The notes under the pieces: generated by a model | What the model was told of the DNA's origin: nothing | The model's input: the letters and a program-made list of their open reading frames with translations, nothing else | Databases searched by the model: none | Assembly: GCA_000149265.1 (NCBI GenBank) | Contig: CH000166.1 | Location: forward strand, 16,328 to 80,327 | Direction of reading: 5' to 3' | DNA length: 64,000 bases | DNA from: Ciona savignyi | Lineage: Eukaryota; Chordata; Ascidiacea; Phlebobranchia; Cionidae | Part shown: positions 1-9,248 of the stretch, piece by piece | Position numbering within the stretch: the first letter of the stretch is position 1 | Layout: the number at the start of each line of letters is the position of its first letter | Made by a program: the position numbers and the translations under genes

Positions 1-20
1 ATCAACATAAGTATATAACA

Positions 21-311
21 TTGTTGGGGCGACAGTATAAAGTCATCGAATGTAATTTATCTGTGGATCATGGTAATTCGGCGCATCATAATGGTTCACG
101 GGAGTCTTCCTCTCCTGCCAGTGAAGACCAGAATGACGAAGTCACAGAAGAAGAGGGGACTCAACCAGTTTCGTGGACCGAGACAGATTCAAGCCTCATT
201 TTTGCACAAATAATATTATTCACATTCTTCGTCGCTCATAGAAGCGATAATCTTGCAAAATTAAGGAAAACTAAAGGAATGGAATCGGGAAGGAGGGAAA
301 CTGCACACTAA
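21..311 (+). other. Open reading frame of unknown status at window edge
   Basis: A 96-codon frame with a polar, acidic middle (Ser/Glu/Asp-rich around residues 25-55) followed by a short hydrophobic stretch. Base composition up to about position 240 is less AT-rich than the surroundings, and an AG at about position 33 could be a splice acceptor, so this may be the last exon of a gene lying left of the window. The final third runs into a MITE-like sequence, so that part is unlikely to be ancestral coding sequence. I recognise no domain. Confidence 0.22.
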
Positions 312-446
312 AATGAAGATTATTGCATTAGATTCAGTTTTAAACATGGGGTTGAAGTAAGGGTTAGTTCTGGGGTTGAGATTAGTGTTTAATGCAGGGT
401 TAAAATTAGTTTCCATAGTTTTATGAGCAGTTTCCCTTCTTTCCCA
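286..446. mobile_element. MITE with GGGAAACTGC terminal inverted repeats
   Basis: The left end reads GGAGGGAAACTGC (292-304) and the right end GCAGTTTCCCTTC (429-441), forming an imperfect terminal inverted repeat around about 125 bp of non-coding AT-rich sequence. The same family recurs at 3484-3658 and 24496-24665, truncated at about 39325-39388, and as a half copy at about 60110-60240. No protein is encoded. Superfamily is not assigned because the target duplication is unclear. Confidence 0.55.
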
Positions 447-639
447 TCTGGTGCGATTCCCACGTATAAAACGACATGAGACATCGGTCTTACGCAACCG
501 GGACTGCGTATGTTTTATCAACGATGAAATATTACGGTCTTGTTAACCTTCCACTTCTTCACAAAAAAGTTACAATCACGCGGACCTACCACAGGGACAA
601 ATTAATACGGTCGTGTGGCCGAATGGTTAACGCGAAAAA

Positions 640-895
640 CAGAGCGACAAAATAAAAAAAAACATGATTTTTTTTACGAAAAGGTAGAAATGTATACTAC
701 TCCTTAAAACCCTCCTTTAGTTTTTCATAGTCTGTTAGAGCTTCAGTATTTTACTCGAAATGTTGTAAGATCAAAACTAGCGCTTGGGTTCTTTGGTTGT
801 GTCATTAAAACCGGTGACGAACTTAATATCAGTCTAATGTGGCCGCTCGACTCCCAAAAATAATAATGTTTCATCCATTTCCCCCCTTAAGTATG
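640..895 (+). repeat. Start block of tandem unit A
   Basis: About 250 bp of non-coding sequence that recurs at about 19680-19950, 21728-21910, 36170-36430 and 48360-48620, always just left of a SINE head. It marks the left boundary of each tandem unit. No conserved reading frame is seen. Confidence 0.75.
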
Positions 896-896
896 T

Positions 897-1300
897 ACGG
901 TCGTGTGGCCAAATGGTTAACGCGACCGATACATATGTCGAATGCTATATAAAAACGTTCCTAGTGACAAGCCCATCATGGGTTCGTAACTTGGATCAGT
1001 TAAAAAAATTACAGCCTAAGTGGATAGTAATCAATATTCTTGTGTGGTCGACGGTTAACGCGACCGATTTATTTATCAATTTTATATCAAAAAACTTAAA
1101 CGGGACAATTGCCTGAACCCAGCGGGATTAATGGGTTCTACCAAATTGAAGAAACGTGTCTATCATATATAACACACTGCAATAGCTCCGGTAACCCGAC
1201 GATGGGCGCGAGGTGATCTGACGATTGCCCGTGTGGTAACCCACTTGGTTTTCCCATTCACGGGGATAAACATAAATATCGAATCCTATTCTAAAAAATG
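897..1300 (+). mobile_element. tRNA-derived SINE, unit A left copy
   Basis: The head resembles a tRNA(Ser)-like gene: an A-box-like GTGTGGCCAAATGGTTAACG, then a B-box-like GGGTTCGTAAC. The body contains the module running from GGACATTGCCTGAACCCAGC-type sequence to the line 'cattcacggggataaacat', seen at many places in the window. The first part of the body is degraded here. The consensus ends in (ATCCT)n. It has no coding capacity; such elements are transcribed by RNA polymerase III and mobilised by a LINE. Confidence 0.75.
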
Positions 1301-2467
1301 CGTATCCGATCATCGTAGGACAGACGTAAAAATATCGCTTATGCAATCACAAACACATTGTTATGTCAAACACAATTGTCACACTTGTTATTCTGATGTA
1401 ATAATCGCAATAAACCATAGCTCTACGCCTATCATTATGTATTATTGAGGCTAATATGTTATAATGATACTGTTTATTCATATATACATACATTCTTTAT
1501 ACGGTCATAGTGCAATACATTTTTGGATTTGAACAAGCTAATTGTCCTTACTTATAAACCTGTGTTGTATTACGTAATATAAAGTTTAAAAATTAACGAG
1601 GTAATGGTGTTTTGTGGAATTAAAGTTTACTAAGAAACTCTACTAACACCCAATATTTACAAATACATGGCAATTCCTTCAGTAGATATGTTTAACACGT
1701 GATTTAGTTTTACACCTCAGTAAGTTTATTGCAATATTTTTAAATAAGGTCGTTTTTACTTGCAAGTTTTATTTACAGACAAACTATAGTTTTATTGTAA
1801 CCAAAGTAACGCATTTAAATTCGCTAAAGATGTTTGACGTAGATTTTGGGAATACCCTAGGTTTACTAACGAAACATGTCCCGCGATTATCGTATCTGTT
1901 TTTACAAGTATCGTTAGTCCTCATAATATAATCAATAAAGGCAGGCGTACAGATATGGGTTTAATTTATATCATTACATGGCAATAACAAATGTTTGATA
2001 TGCATGTTTGGCATAACAATATACGTGTGTGATTATCTAAACCGGGCATGGGCAACATACGGCCCAGTAAAGGGATTTTGACCGCCCGCAGTCTGTATCC
2101 AACCATACCCCCTAATCAAGATATTAAATACTATTCATATAATAATTCTGCCCACCAAGAACTTCATTTTCCCACATTCGTAGAGAAGTCACCCACTCCT
2201 GGTATTTAATCGATATTTTTACAATCAACCAAAACTCATTTTAGACCAGTTTGACTAAGTTTCCCTGATAAAATAATGCGTAATAGGTAAGATAATCGTG
2301 ATAGGTATTATATATATATCGGTATATTGTTGCAGCTCCTATATATGACTGGTACGTACTTTTAGCTTTATAAAAATCCAACAGTTAACTGGTTTTAGAC
2401 GATGTCCGCCAAGTTCCTTACACACCAGCAGCTTGTGACCACTTTATGTTTACTTTGTGCAAACACG
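1301..2467. other. Non-coding spacer, unit A
   Basis: AT-rich sequence present in all three units (about 22300-23480 and 37020-38300) with scattered substitutions and indels and no conserved frame. A hAT-like MITE relic sits at 2043-2201. I see no gene. The missing C-terminal exon of the C-type lectin gene would be expected on the minus strand here, but I could not identify it. Confidence 0.7.
2043..2201. mobile_element. hAT-like MITE relic
   Basis: The left end (CGGGCATGGGCAACATACGG) and right end (CACCCACTCCTG; TTGCCCACTCCTG in unit C) are inverted relative to each other and resemble the CAGGGGNGNGCAAC-type ends of the hAT copy at 52487-53352. The interior is non-coding. Sister copies lie at 23063-23213 and 37868-38036. 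The possible 8-bp target duplication is degenerate. Confidence 0.5.
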
Positions 2468-2608
2468 CATTTCTCTTTCTTTATTCTAACTTTACCTTGT
2501 GCAAACACTTGTTTTCAATGGTCACAAATTGTCTCTGTAAATTACGTTGAGGTTCCTTATTTTTTCAGAACGATTTAGAAACAGAGTTAGAATAAAGAAA
2601 GAGAAATG
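2468..2608. repeat. 24-bp perfect inverted repeat with about 93-nt loop
   Basis: Arm 2468-2491 is the exact reverse complement of arm 2585-2608. Identical arms occur at 23482-23505/23599-23622 and 38301-38324/38418-38441. A transcript of either strand would fold into a long hairpin. The loop is almost unchanged between units. Function unknown; it could be an old MITE core. Confidence 0.85.
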
Positions 2609-2619
2609 ATGTTTTGCGG

Positions 2620-2719
2620 AAACTTACGTTTTTGCCAAATATTGAAACTTAAGTTTTTGCCAACTATTGAAACTTAAGTTTTTGCTAACTAATGAAACTT
2701 AAGTTTTTGCTAACTATAG
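2620..2719 (+). repeat. 25-bp tandem repeat, 4 copies
   Basis: Four copies of a 25-bp unit beginning AAACTTAAGTTTTTGCCAAC immediately follow the inverted repeat. Unit B has four copies (23634-23733). Unit C has five (38453-38578), one carrying an extra T. Each unit contains the palindrome AAACTTAAGTTT. Confidence 0.9.
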
Positions 2720-2939
2720 AAAACTTTACTAAAACAATGTGAAATAACGATGTTATAAAGTACTAAAACATACCATTAGAGATTTATTTGTGCAACGATA
2801 AAAAGTTTTTAACTGCAAAACGTAAATCTACGTCACGGTATTACATATGTCAGCGAATCGTGGAATAACGTTATATTAATTTTTTATTCATCTTTAGCAC
2901 AATTAAAAAAAAAAGTGATTTATGAAATGGGTCGTATTT

Positions 2940-3065
2940 ACAATCACACAGATACAGTAGTGTGGCCCGAATAGTTAAAGCGACGGATACAAATCCCAAA
3001 TTAAATACAAACAACGGCGGCAACATAATTTGGGTTCGAAACTGAGCTCGAAACCAAAAATCTGT
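2940..3065 (+). repeat. Degenerate tRNA-like SINE head
   Basis: An A-box-like GTGTGGCCCGAATAGTTAAA is followed after about 75 bp by the B-box-like GGGTTCGAAACTGAGCTCGA. It matches the SINE heads elsewhere but is more diverged. It is present at the same place in units B (about 23970) and C (about 38815). Confidence 0.6.
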
Positions 3066-3154
3066 CTCACAGCCGTTCAAGCTTACAATGGCATTGCGCA
3101 CAATTGGTGATTGGTGGAATATGATGAGTCGGGTGGGCGATTCACAATCCTCAC

Positions 3155-4341
3155 CGTCAATACGCCGCTTGCATCTGAATAAACGCCCATGAATATCGCA
3201 GTGTAGGTTGGGTCAGGTATCGGATAACCGGGATTACCGGAAGCCCAATACCCATTGAAATTGGAGGCTGCTTCACCGTTGCTTGTAGACATTACTTTAT
3301 TCTAAAAAATAAAGTTACCTTAATGACGTCATCAGACCACTCAGAGTTTTGACTACGGATATGACGTTATATAACTGACCGCACCAGTCATTGATAAAAA
3401 ATATGAAAGGCATATTGCAAAGCATGATCATGTCTTTTAGGTCTGATATAAAATCAACTGTTCTTTGGAATGGTGGGGGCAACACTAAAAAGTGAGAAAG
3501 AGGGAAACTGCTCGCTTAAACTATGAAAACTAATTTTAACTCTGCCCTCGACACTATTCTTAACCTCAGTACTTACCCTAACGTTAACCTCTGTCCTTAT
3601 ACTAACCGTAACGCAGTATTCTTTATTTAAATGTGCAGTTTCCCTCTTTTCCTTCTTTTAGTTATGTTCTATTTGTAGTTAAATCGCAAAGGAGATTTTT
3701 GTACGTTTGATTTCTATTTCGGCCAGCATATTATACGGATCAATCGTTTTTCTAATGTGGGCATATCCCGACGCACGGAGAGTTTTACAGCAGACACGAA
3801 TGTGTGCAGCAGACAATGTAAGTAATTTTTCCCTGAATATGGCATTAATTAATTTATGTTTAAATAGAAATATTTGTGTTTTAAATGCAAATATAAATAC
3901 TCAATGGTGAATCTTTCATACGTAATAAAAGATAAAACGTATAATATATGAAGAGCTTCTACGAACCGTGGGATCGTAGTTCATCGCGAGCCAGAAGAAT
4001 GACCATGTTCCACCGTTCCATTTGGACTCGACGTATTTCGCAACTGCGTCATACATATTCTTGTCAACAATATCAACCAGAGTGGCGCCAAAGCCTTTGC
4101 AGAAGTTTTGAGCTTGAGTTCTAGTACTGTCCCCGACTAACTCAGACACCCATATGTATTTCTTATTCACAACGATGCCATCACCACCTGCCAAGGTGCG
4201 AAGTGCCGAGTAAAATATTTGGTGTGTGGAAAAATTCAAAGTTAAAAAGGCAAAACATAAAATACACGAAAAAGGTTTATTGCACAAAATAGAGGAAAAT
4301 AGTCTCCATATACTTTTTTTCGTGCTAAGTTTCGAATCCAT
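3155..4341 (-). CDS. C-type-lectin-like gene fragment, unit A (two exons)
   Basis: Minus-strand exons at 3967-4341 and 3155-3301, joined by a GT-AG intron in phase 0 and ending at a further GT donor. Exon 1 encodes about 125 residues: a short basic N terminus, a hydrophobic segment (about 15-37) that could be a signal peptide or signal anchor, then the first half of a C-type lectin fold, with the Trp at 64, helix segment QAQNFCKG (Cys 81), the LVDI strand and an FWLAMNYD motif. Exon 2 adds 49 residues with the domain's W..G.P motif (YWASGNP). The last exon with the closing cysteines was not found, and the usual third Cys appears replaced (TYTAI). Such proteins act outside the cell in carbohydrate or protein recognition; the ligand cannot be inferred. 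The start codon lies in SINE-like sequence. It may be a partial gene or pseudogene. Exon 1 is interrupted in unit C but open in unit B. Confidence 0.6.
3484..3658. mobile_element. MITE with GGGAAACTGC ends, inside the C-type lectin intron
   Basis: The left end (GAGAAAGAGGGAAACTGC) and right end (GCAGTTTCCCTCTTTTCC) are inverted copies. The interior includes (CCTAACGTTAACC)-like sequence and is non-coding. It lies in the intron between the two lectin exons and is shared with unit B (24496-24665). Unit C keeps only the left part. Confidence 0.6.
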
Positions 4342-4890
4342 GATAAGCTCATCGCTAAGTTTGGTTACAATTTAGGGTAACGATAATCCGACCTTCCCAC
4401 ATTTTTTTGTGTTTTAATTTTGTTTTACCAAGCTAAGTTTCGAGCCCATGATGGGCTCGTCACTTAGACCGTTTTTGTATAAGAGTCGGTATATGTATCG
4501 GTCGCGATAACCATTTGGCCACACGACCGTACGCACTTCCCACATTGGCATCCAGCCGATTAGGATGGGATATCCATGTTTATTCCCGTGAATGGGAAAA
4601 TCAAGGGGGTTAACACACGGGCAATCGTCAGATCACCTCGCGCCCACTGTCGGGTTACCGGAGCTATTGCAGTGTGTTACATATGATAGACACGTTCCTT
4701 TAATTTGGTAGAACCCATTAATACGCTGGATTCAGGCAATGTCCGTTAAGTGACTTGCCCAAAAACACAACCGATTAGCTAGCGACCAGTTTCGTACCTG
4801 CAACCTTTCGATTGAAAGGCCACGCACTTAACCGCTAGACCAACCGGTCGGACTTAGCTCAGTTGGTTAGTGCGTCATCTAGCAGACAAA
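4342..4890 (-). mobile_element. SINE, minus orientation, 5' of the C-type lectin
   Basis: A B-box-like region (GTTTCGAGCCCATGATGGGC on the plus strand at about 4437-4456), then the head and the common body from about 4545 to 4850, with the second tRNA-like module (CGCACTTAACCGCTAGACC) at its end. A further tRNA-like A-box (TAGCTCAGTTGGTTAGTGCG) follows at about 4855. The element sits directly upstream of the lectin start codon. Copies at equivalent positions are at about 25440-25900 (B) and 39975-40400 (C). Confidence 0.7.
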
Positions 4891-5380
4891 AGTTGCCGGA
4901 TTAAGAATAACAGCTGGTTTTGACAATGCTTCTCGTAGCCTAAACCCAGTGGATTAACTTAAACTTAAACAACAGGCAGGATCTTTTTCACCTAGACCAA
5001 ACTAAAGTATGTTAAAGGTAAAACGTTCGTCTTTTGACAAACTCTACCGTATTTTGGCTGAAAGGATGCCAGAATTGAAACCAGCTGGTAGTTTATACAT
5101 TTTTTGGTATCCGGCGAAGTTAAGAAAACGCATAAACTTGTTATTGAGGTCTTTTTTTTATATCGAATTCCATATTTGAATTGATCGCGCTAACCATTCG
5201 ACCACACGTTCATTCCTAGCTGGTTAGCCGATTGTGAACATGAACAAGGAAATACATCTCGCGGAGAAGTAGGTTAAACCAATATTAAAATGAAATCCGA
5301 TTTGTATTAAACACACAGTGCTATATATTTATTCTGATATTACTTAATCGTATTCGTTCAAATTAAACTCTGCCAACCTG
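4891..5380. other. Non-coding spacer, unit A
   Basis: AT-rich sequence matching about 25910-26410 in unit B and mostly deleted in unit C. There is no conserved frame. It is intergenic sequence between the two lectin genes. Confidence 0.6.
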
Positions 5381-5395
5381 AGTAAAAGATCCAGT

Positions 5396-5772
5396 CTACA
5401 AAGAGTTTCGCTTCCCAACCTGCCGACTGATCAGTTCGCTCCAGCTCAACCGAAAAGCCCCATGAATGTCGATTTCAATTACTGTCGCTTTGAATCGCTG
5501 TGCCACCGATGGGTCTTGTAGTCGGACTGTTGCGTTGACGAAAAAGGGTGCAGAATTCAAGCACATTTTGTAAGGAATAAATGCCATTTTGCGCGCATTA
5601 TTTGACCCAGTATGGAGATCGTAGCTCCCTTTTGACGAAGTCGGCTCTGGAAACTTCCAGGTTAAAAATCACAAAATATGTTTTTATCAAAGATCTCACC
5701 TGATTTAGAAATGTGTAAACCCAGAAGGCCGACCAACAGAACGAAGAAGAACATGATTATTTGATGAAACAT
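5396..5772 (-). pseudogene. H-type lectin gene, unit A, frameshifted
   Basis: The same two-exon gene as the intact copies in units B and C. Exon 1 (5700-5772) encodes a signal peptide starting MFHQIIMFFF and ends at a GT donor. Exon 2 begins at 5646 after an AG acceptor. The H-type lectin domain starts normally, but two extra bases at about 5460 (a CCCC run where the other copies have CC) shift the frame. The second half, including the conserved GF-v-l strand and the WIFYSGW end, is replaced by an unrelated tail ending at 5396. Otherwise the sequence is very close to the other copies, so loss is recent or is a sequence error. Confidence 0.7.
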
Positions 5773-6840
5773 GTTTGATTTGGTTTTCCGCTGAATGAAG
5801 AAACAAAATTTCCTAATTTACACACGAGGTGTAAGCTATAAAACATAATAAGAAGGTTTGTGCCTGTTAAGGCTATAGGCGAACGATGAAAATGAGCTAT
5901 ATTAGTTAGCCCGGCCGAAAAGCCTAATGATTTATTGCGGTTCTTTCGTTATACTAAAACTAAACGTATCATTCATATATATATATACACAATGAAAAAT
6001 CTTCGGTAACCCGACAGCGGCACAAGGTTATCTGACGATTGTCCGTGTGATACCACCTCTTTTTCCTATTCTTTCCTGGAAGGCCTTTATTTAAATCGGA
6101 TCTTAACTGAACGTAGGACGTCTTTAGTAGAAATGCTGACTTGAAAATGTAACTCCATCAACAGCGAATCTGCGGTTATAATGTTTAAAACTAAATTTTG
6201 TAAAAACTATATCAGCTGTATCGAGTTTTAGTGACCGAAAACTAAACGCGTCCGAAATAAGGTCCTAGTCATAACGCACTTTCCTTAAATAGCAAAACTC
6301 TACGTTATAATAGTAAACCACTCAATCTAGTGAGCAATAAATCAGGAAACAGGAAACTGGAATAATCAGTTTCATGACACAATCGACGACAAAAAGCAAG
6401 GTGCTTGCAGGTATTCAACGGATGATTGATAACTGACAAACACCCGGTGATAGGAAACACTGGAAGTTACGTTCAACTTATAAATAGCATCGGTGTCTAT
6501 ATTAATTTGTTTTCTTATTAATTCTCCGACCTATTAGCTTGGGGGGTTAGTGCGTCGTCAAATACCCCATTTTACTCACATACTGAACAAAATTGTTTGG
6601 TTGAGATTTTTTAACTAGACCAAACTGCAGCTTCTATTTATTATTCGGTGGTTGCTTTTTACACTGGGGAAGTTAAAACGTCATTGTCATGATTAATGAC
6701 AGTAATTATGTATGATGTGGAGGCAGTAGAACGTTGTATGTTGGATAATATTATGACTAATTATAACATAATGACTGATATTAGATTTATAGCATAGCAA
6801 CGCCACTAAGGAAGATAAGATGACATTAAAAATAACCGTA
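5773..6840. other. Upstream region of H-type lectin A, non-coding
   Basis: About 1 kb present in unit B (26845-28095) and partly deleted in unit C. It would contain the promoter of the minus-strand lectin gene, but I can name no specific element. A SINE-like fragment (CGGTAACCCGACAGCGGCAC) lies at about 6005. There is no conserved reading frame. Confidence 0.5.
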
Positions 6841-6844
6841 TAAC

Positions 6845-6962
6845 ATTAAATAAATTGACCTCACAAAAAGGGCTGTCACTCAAAATCTTGCCAACCAAAC
6901 AAACATTGGGGAAAACACCACTATTGTTACTCAACAAAACACTCATATAAACTAAAGTGCCA
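6845..6962 (-). mobile_element. Relic of element X, unit A
   Basis: Short blocks match the 460-bp terminal repeat of element X: TGACCTCACAAAAAGGGCTG then CTGTCACTCAAAATC, and after an internal deletion CAACCAAACAAACATTGGGG and CACCACTATTGTTACTC. The same relic is at about 28105-28205 and 41705-41810, so it predates the unit duplications, whereas the complete X in unit B is younger. Confidence 0.7.
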
Positions 6963-7346
6963 ACCACGTGTGAACGACCACAACTAAACTTTTTAAAGGC
7001 GGATGCACACATACCCTTCTGCGGCTGCCGCAGAGTGCTTACGGCGCGGCTCTGCCGCGTGTCTATGCACACATCGCCGCAACGGCTATTTTGAGCGGCT
7101 TGTGCGCCAATAAGCGGTCAATTTTCTCGGTCCTGCGGCGCTTGCGGCCGAGTAGAAAAATTTCTACTTTGCCGCAGAAGCCGCACAGCTTCAAATATGG
7201 TTGAAAGCAAAAATATGCATTTTTTTAAATATTGCAGCATAGTTTGGTTAGAAATTTAGTCTGTGATATAGGTATAGGTGTTTTTCTTCGTGGATTAGGT
7301 CCAATACTCCTAGTTAACCAACTTTATTTAAAATTTTAGCCTAGTT

Positions 7347-9111
7347 ATGGAGGAATTAAAATTAAAAACGGTGGAGTTGACAATAAAAGTGATTGAAGCA
7401 TACTTAATGTATGAAACTGTGTGTGATCCCAGCAGGTAAGACATTAAGGCTATTTAATTCCTTTTATAGTTTGGATTTCAAGTCACAGTACGCTCACACA
7501 TAAAAAGTTATTACCGGTACTAAAACTTTATTTTTAAACTTTTAACTATATTGAATTATATTTAACAATACTTATATGCTCATCATTGCAAATTGGTTGG
7601 TTAATGTATTATATGGTACTGTTAGACTATTTATCGGTATATTGTATATCAATATATATCAACACCATACAGTATGTTCTTTTCTATGGTCTTTCTTCTA
7701 GAGAGGTTTGGGTACACGACATATTAAAAGAAAGAAATATAAAATCTGAGTTTGTTCTTGCCGAAGAATTGTTAAGTGATGGAGACCCAGAAAAGTGCCA
7801 TCAATATTTAAGAATGAGCAAGGAGCAATTTTATATTTTGCTTAAACTAGTGGAAAGCCGGATATACAAGAAAGATACCCGCTGGAGAAAAGCAATTTCA
7901 CCCAAACAACGTTTAATCTTGACCATAAGGTGTGATAACTAGGTTTACTGGTACCGTTACAGATAGTGTGGTATATTTTAATGCTTATGAGTGCCAGTAC
8001 AACAATGTCATTGTACATGTTAGTGTAAAAAAAGTACATATTAAGTAGTCATTTTCATACATGTAAGCTTTATGTATATAAGAACCACCAGTACCTGTAT
8101 GTAACTTATCAATAAAAATTATCAGTCTGCTAATAAATAACTGTACTGGTCAAATAATTATTCTCTTTCAGATATCTTGCAACCGGTGCCTCTCAGGTAC
8201 ATTTGGCATTTTCCTTTAGGGTGGGCCATACTACAGTAGGTCTGATTGTAAAGGAATGTTGTTTAGCACTATGGGATGTGTTAGTTCCAACAGTATTGCA
8301 GCCTCCCACAACAGAAAAGTGGCTACAGATAGCAAAGGAATTTAATGAATTATGGCAGTGTGGTAATTGCATAGGTGCAATTGATGGTAAGCATATAAGA
8401 ATCAAGGCCCCGCCAAATAGTGGAACAGAATTTTATAACTACAAGAGTTATTTTTCAATTGTGTTGTTGGCGATATGCGATCCTCATTACCGCTTTTTAT
8501 TAGTGGATATTGGGGATTCAGGCCGTCACAGTGATGGCGGTGTTTTGAGCAACTCCAAAATTGGCCAAATGTTTGACAAAGGAACTTTAAACATTCCAAC
8601 ACCAGCCTACTTGCCAGGTTCAGATATATGTGTACCATTTTATTTCGCTGCAGATGATGCCTTTCCGTTAAAAAAAGGAATTGTTAAGCCATATCCAGGT
8701 CGGCATTTAAATGAAGACAGCCAGATTTTTAATTACAGACTGAGCCGCGGCAGAAGAGTGGTAGAAAATGCCTTTGGAATACTAGCTGTTAGGTGGCAAG
8801 TGTTTTACAAAATGCTTAATTGTGACCCTGAAACGGCAGAACGTATCGTACAGGCATGTGTAGTTCTACATAACTTCCTCCAATCTCCAATTCAATCTTC
8901 TCGTTCATCGGATGTGTTGGGGGATAGATTAGATGCAAATGGAAAACTGGTGAATGGTAACTGGAGGCAAACAGTTCCCCCATCTCTAAATATGAATCCA
9001 GTTAGAAACATGGGCTCAAATTTTTTTTCACGGGATGCTGGTTTTTTTAGAGACGAGCTAAAAAAATATTTTCTTTCAATTGGTGCTGTTGATTGGCAGT
9101 GGAGACGATGA
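7347..9111 (+). CDS. PIF/Harbinger transposase (HARBI1-like DDE nuclease)
   Basis: Three exons, 7347-7435, 7702-7929 and 8172-9111, with GT-AG junctions that keep one open frame of 418 codons. It catalyses excision and integration of the element. The N-terminal part has a helix-turn-helix-like region around PKQRLILTIRYLATG leading into FSFRVGHTTVG. The catalytic core shows AIDGKH (Asp about 177), the VDIGDSGRHSDGG segment holding the second Asp (about 218-227), and SRGRRVVENAFG with the Glu at about 304. The length is close to the usual 350-450 residues. The start was chosen because the short first exon joins in frame and gives a typical N terminus (MEELKLKTVE). I found no stop or frameshift, so the protein may be active. 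It normally needs the MADF partner to enter the nucleus and bind the ends; that partner is damaged here. Confidence 0.88.
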
Positions 9112-9248
9112 TCAAATATTTTGTTACTTTTACAAACAATTGATTTTGTGCTTTTAAGTAAACTTATTCATTTTGTTTGAACTTTTTAGGAACATTTAGT
9201 TTTGGTTTGTTAATATTGTTAAGAAGTTTTATCAACACTGTGACTAAA

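Noticed and set aside
3083..3101. Final cysteine-containing exon of the C-type lectin just left of exon 2 (SLNGCETDFW segment)
   Set aside because: The segment overlaps a tRNA-like SINE head and lacks a clear acceptor and the W.D..C pattern, so I could not support it.
4847..4890. A functional tRNA gene from the A-box-like TAGCTCAGTTGGTTAGTGCG (also at about 25870)
   Set aside because: No matching anticodon arm, T arm or acceptor pairing follows; it belongs to SINE-type repeats.
7842..8039. Minus-strand short frames inside the Harbinger element
   Set aside because: They are antisense to transposase exons and introns and show no domain.
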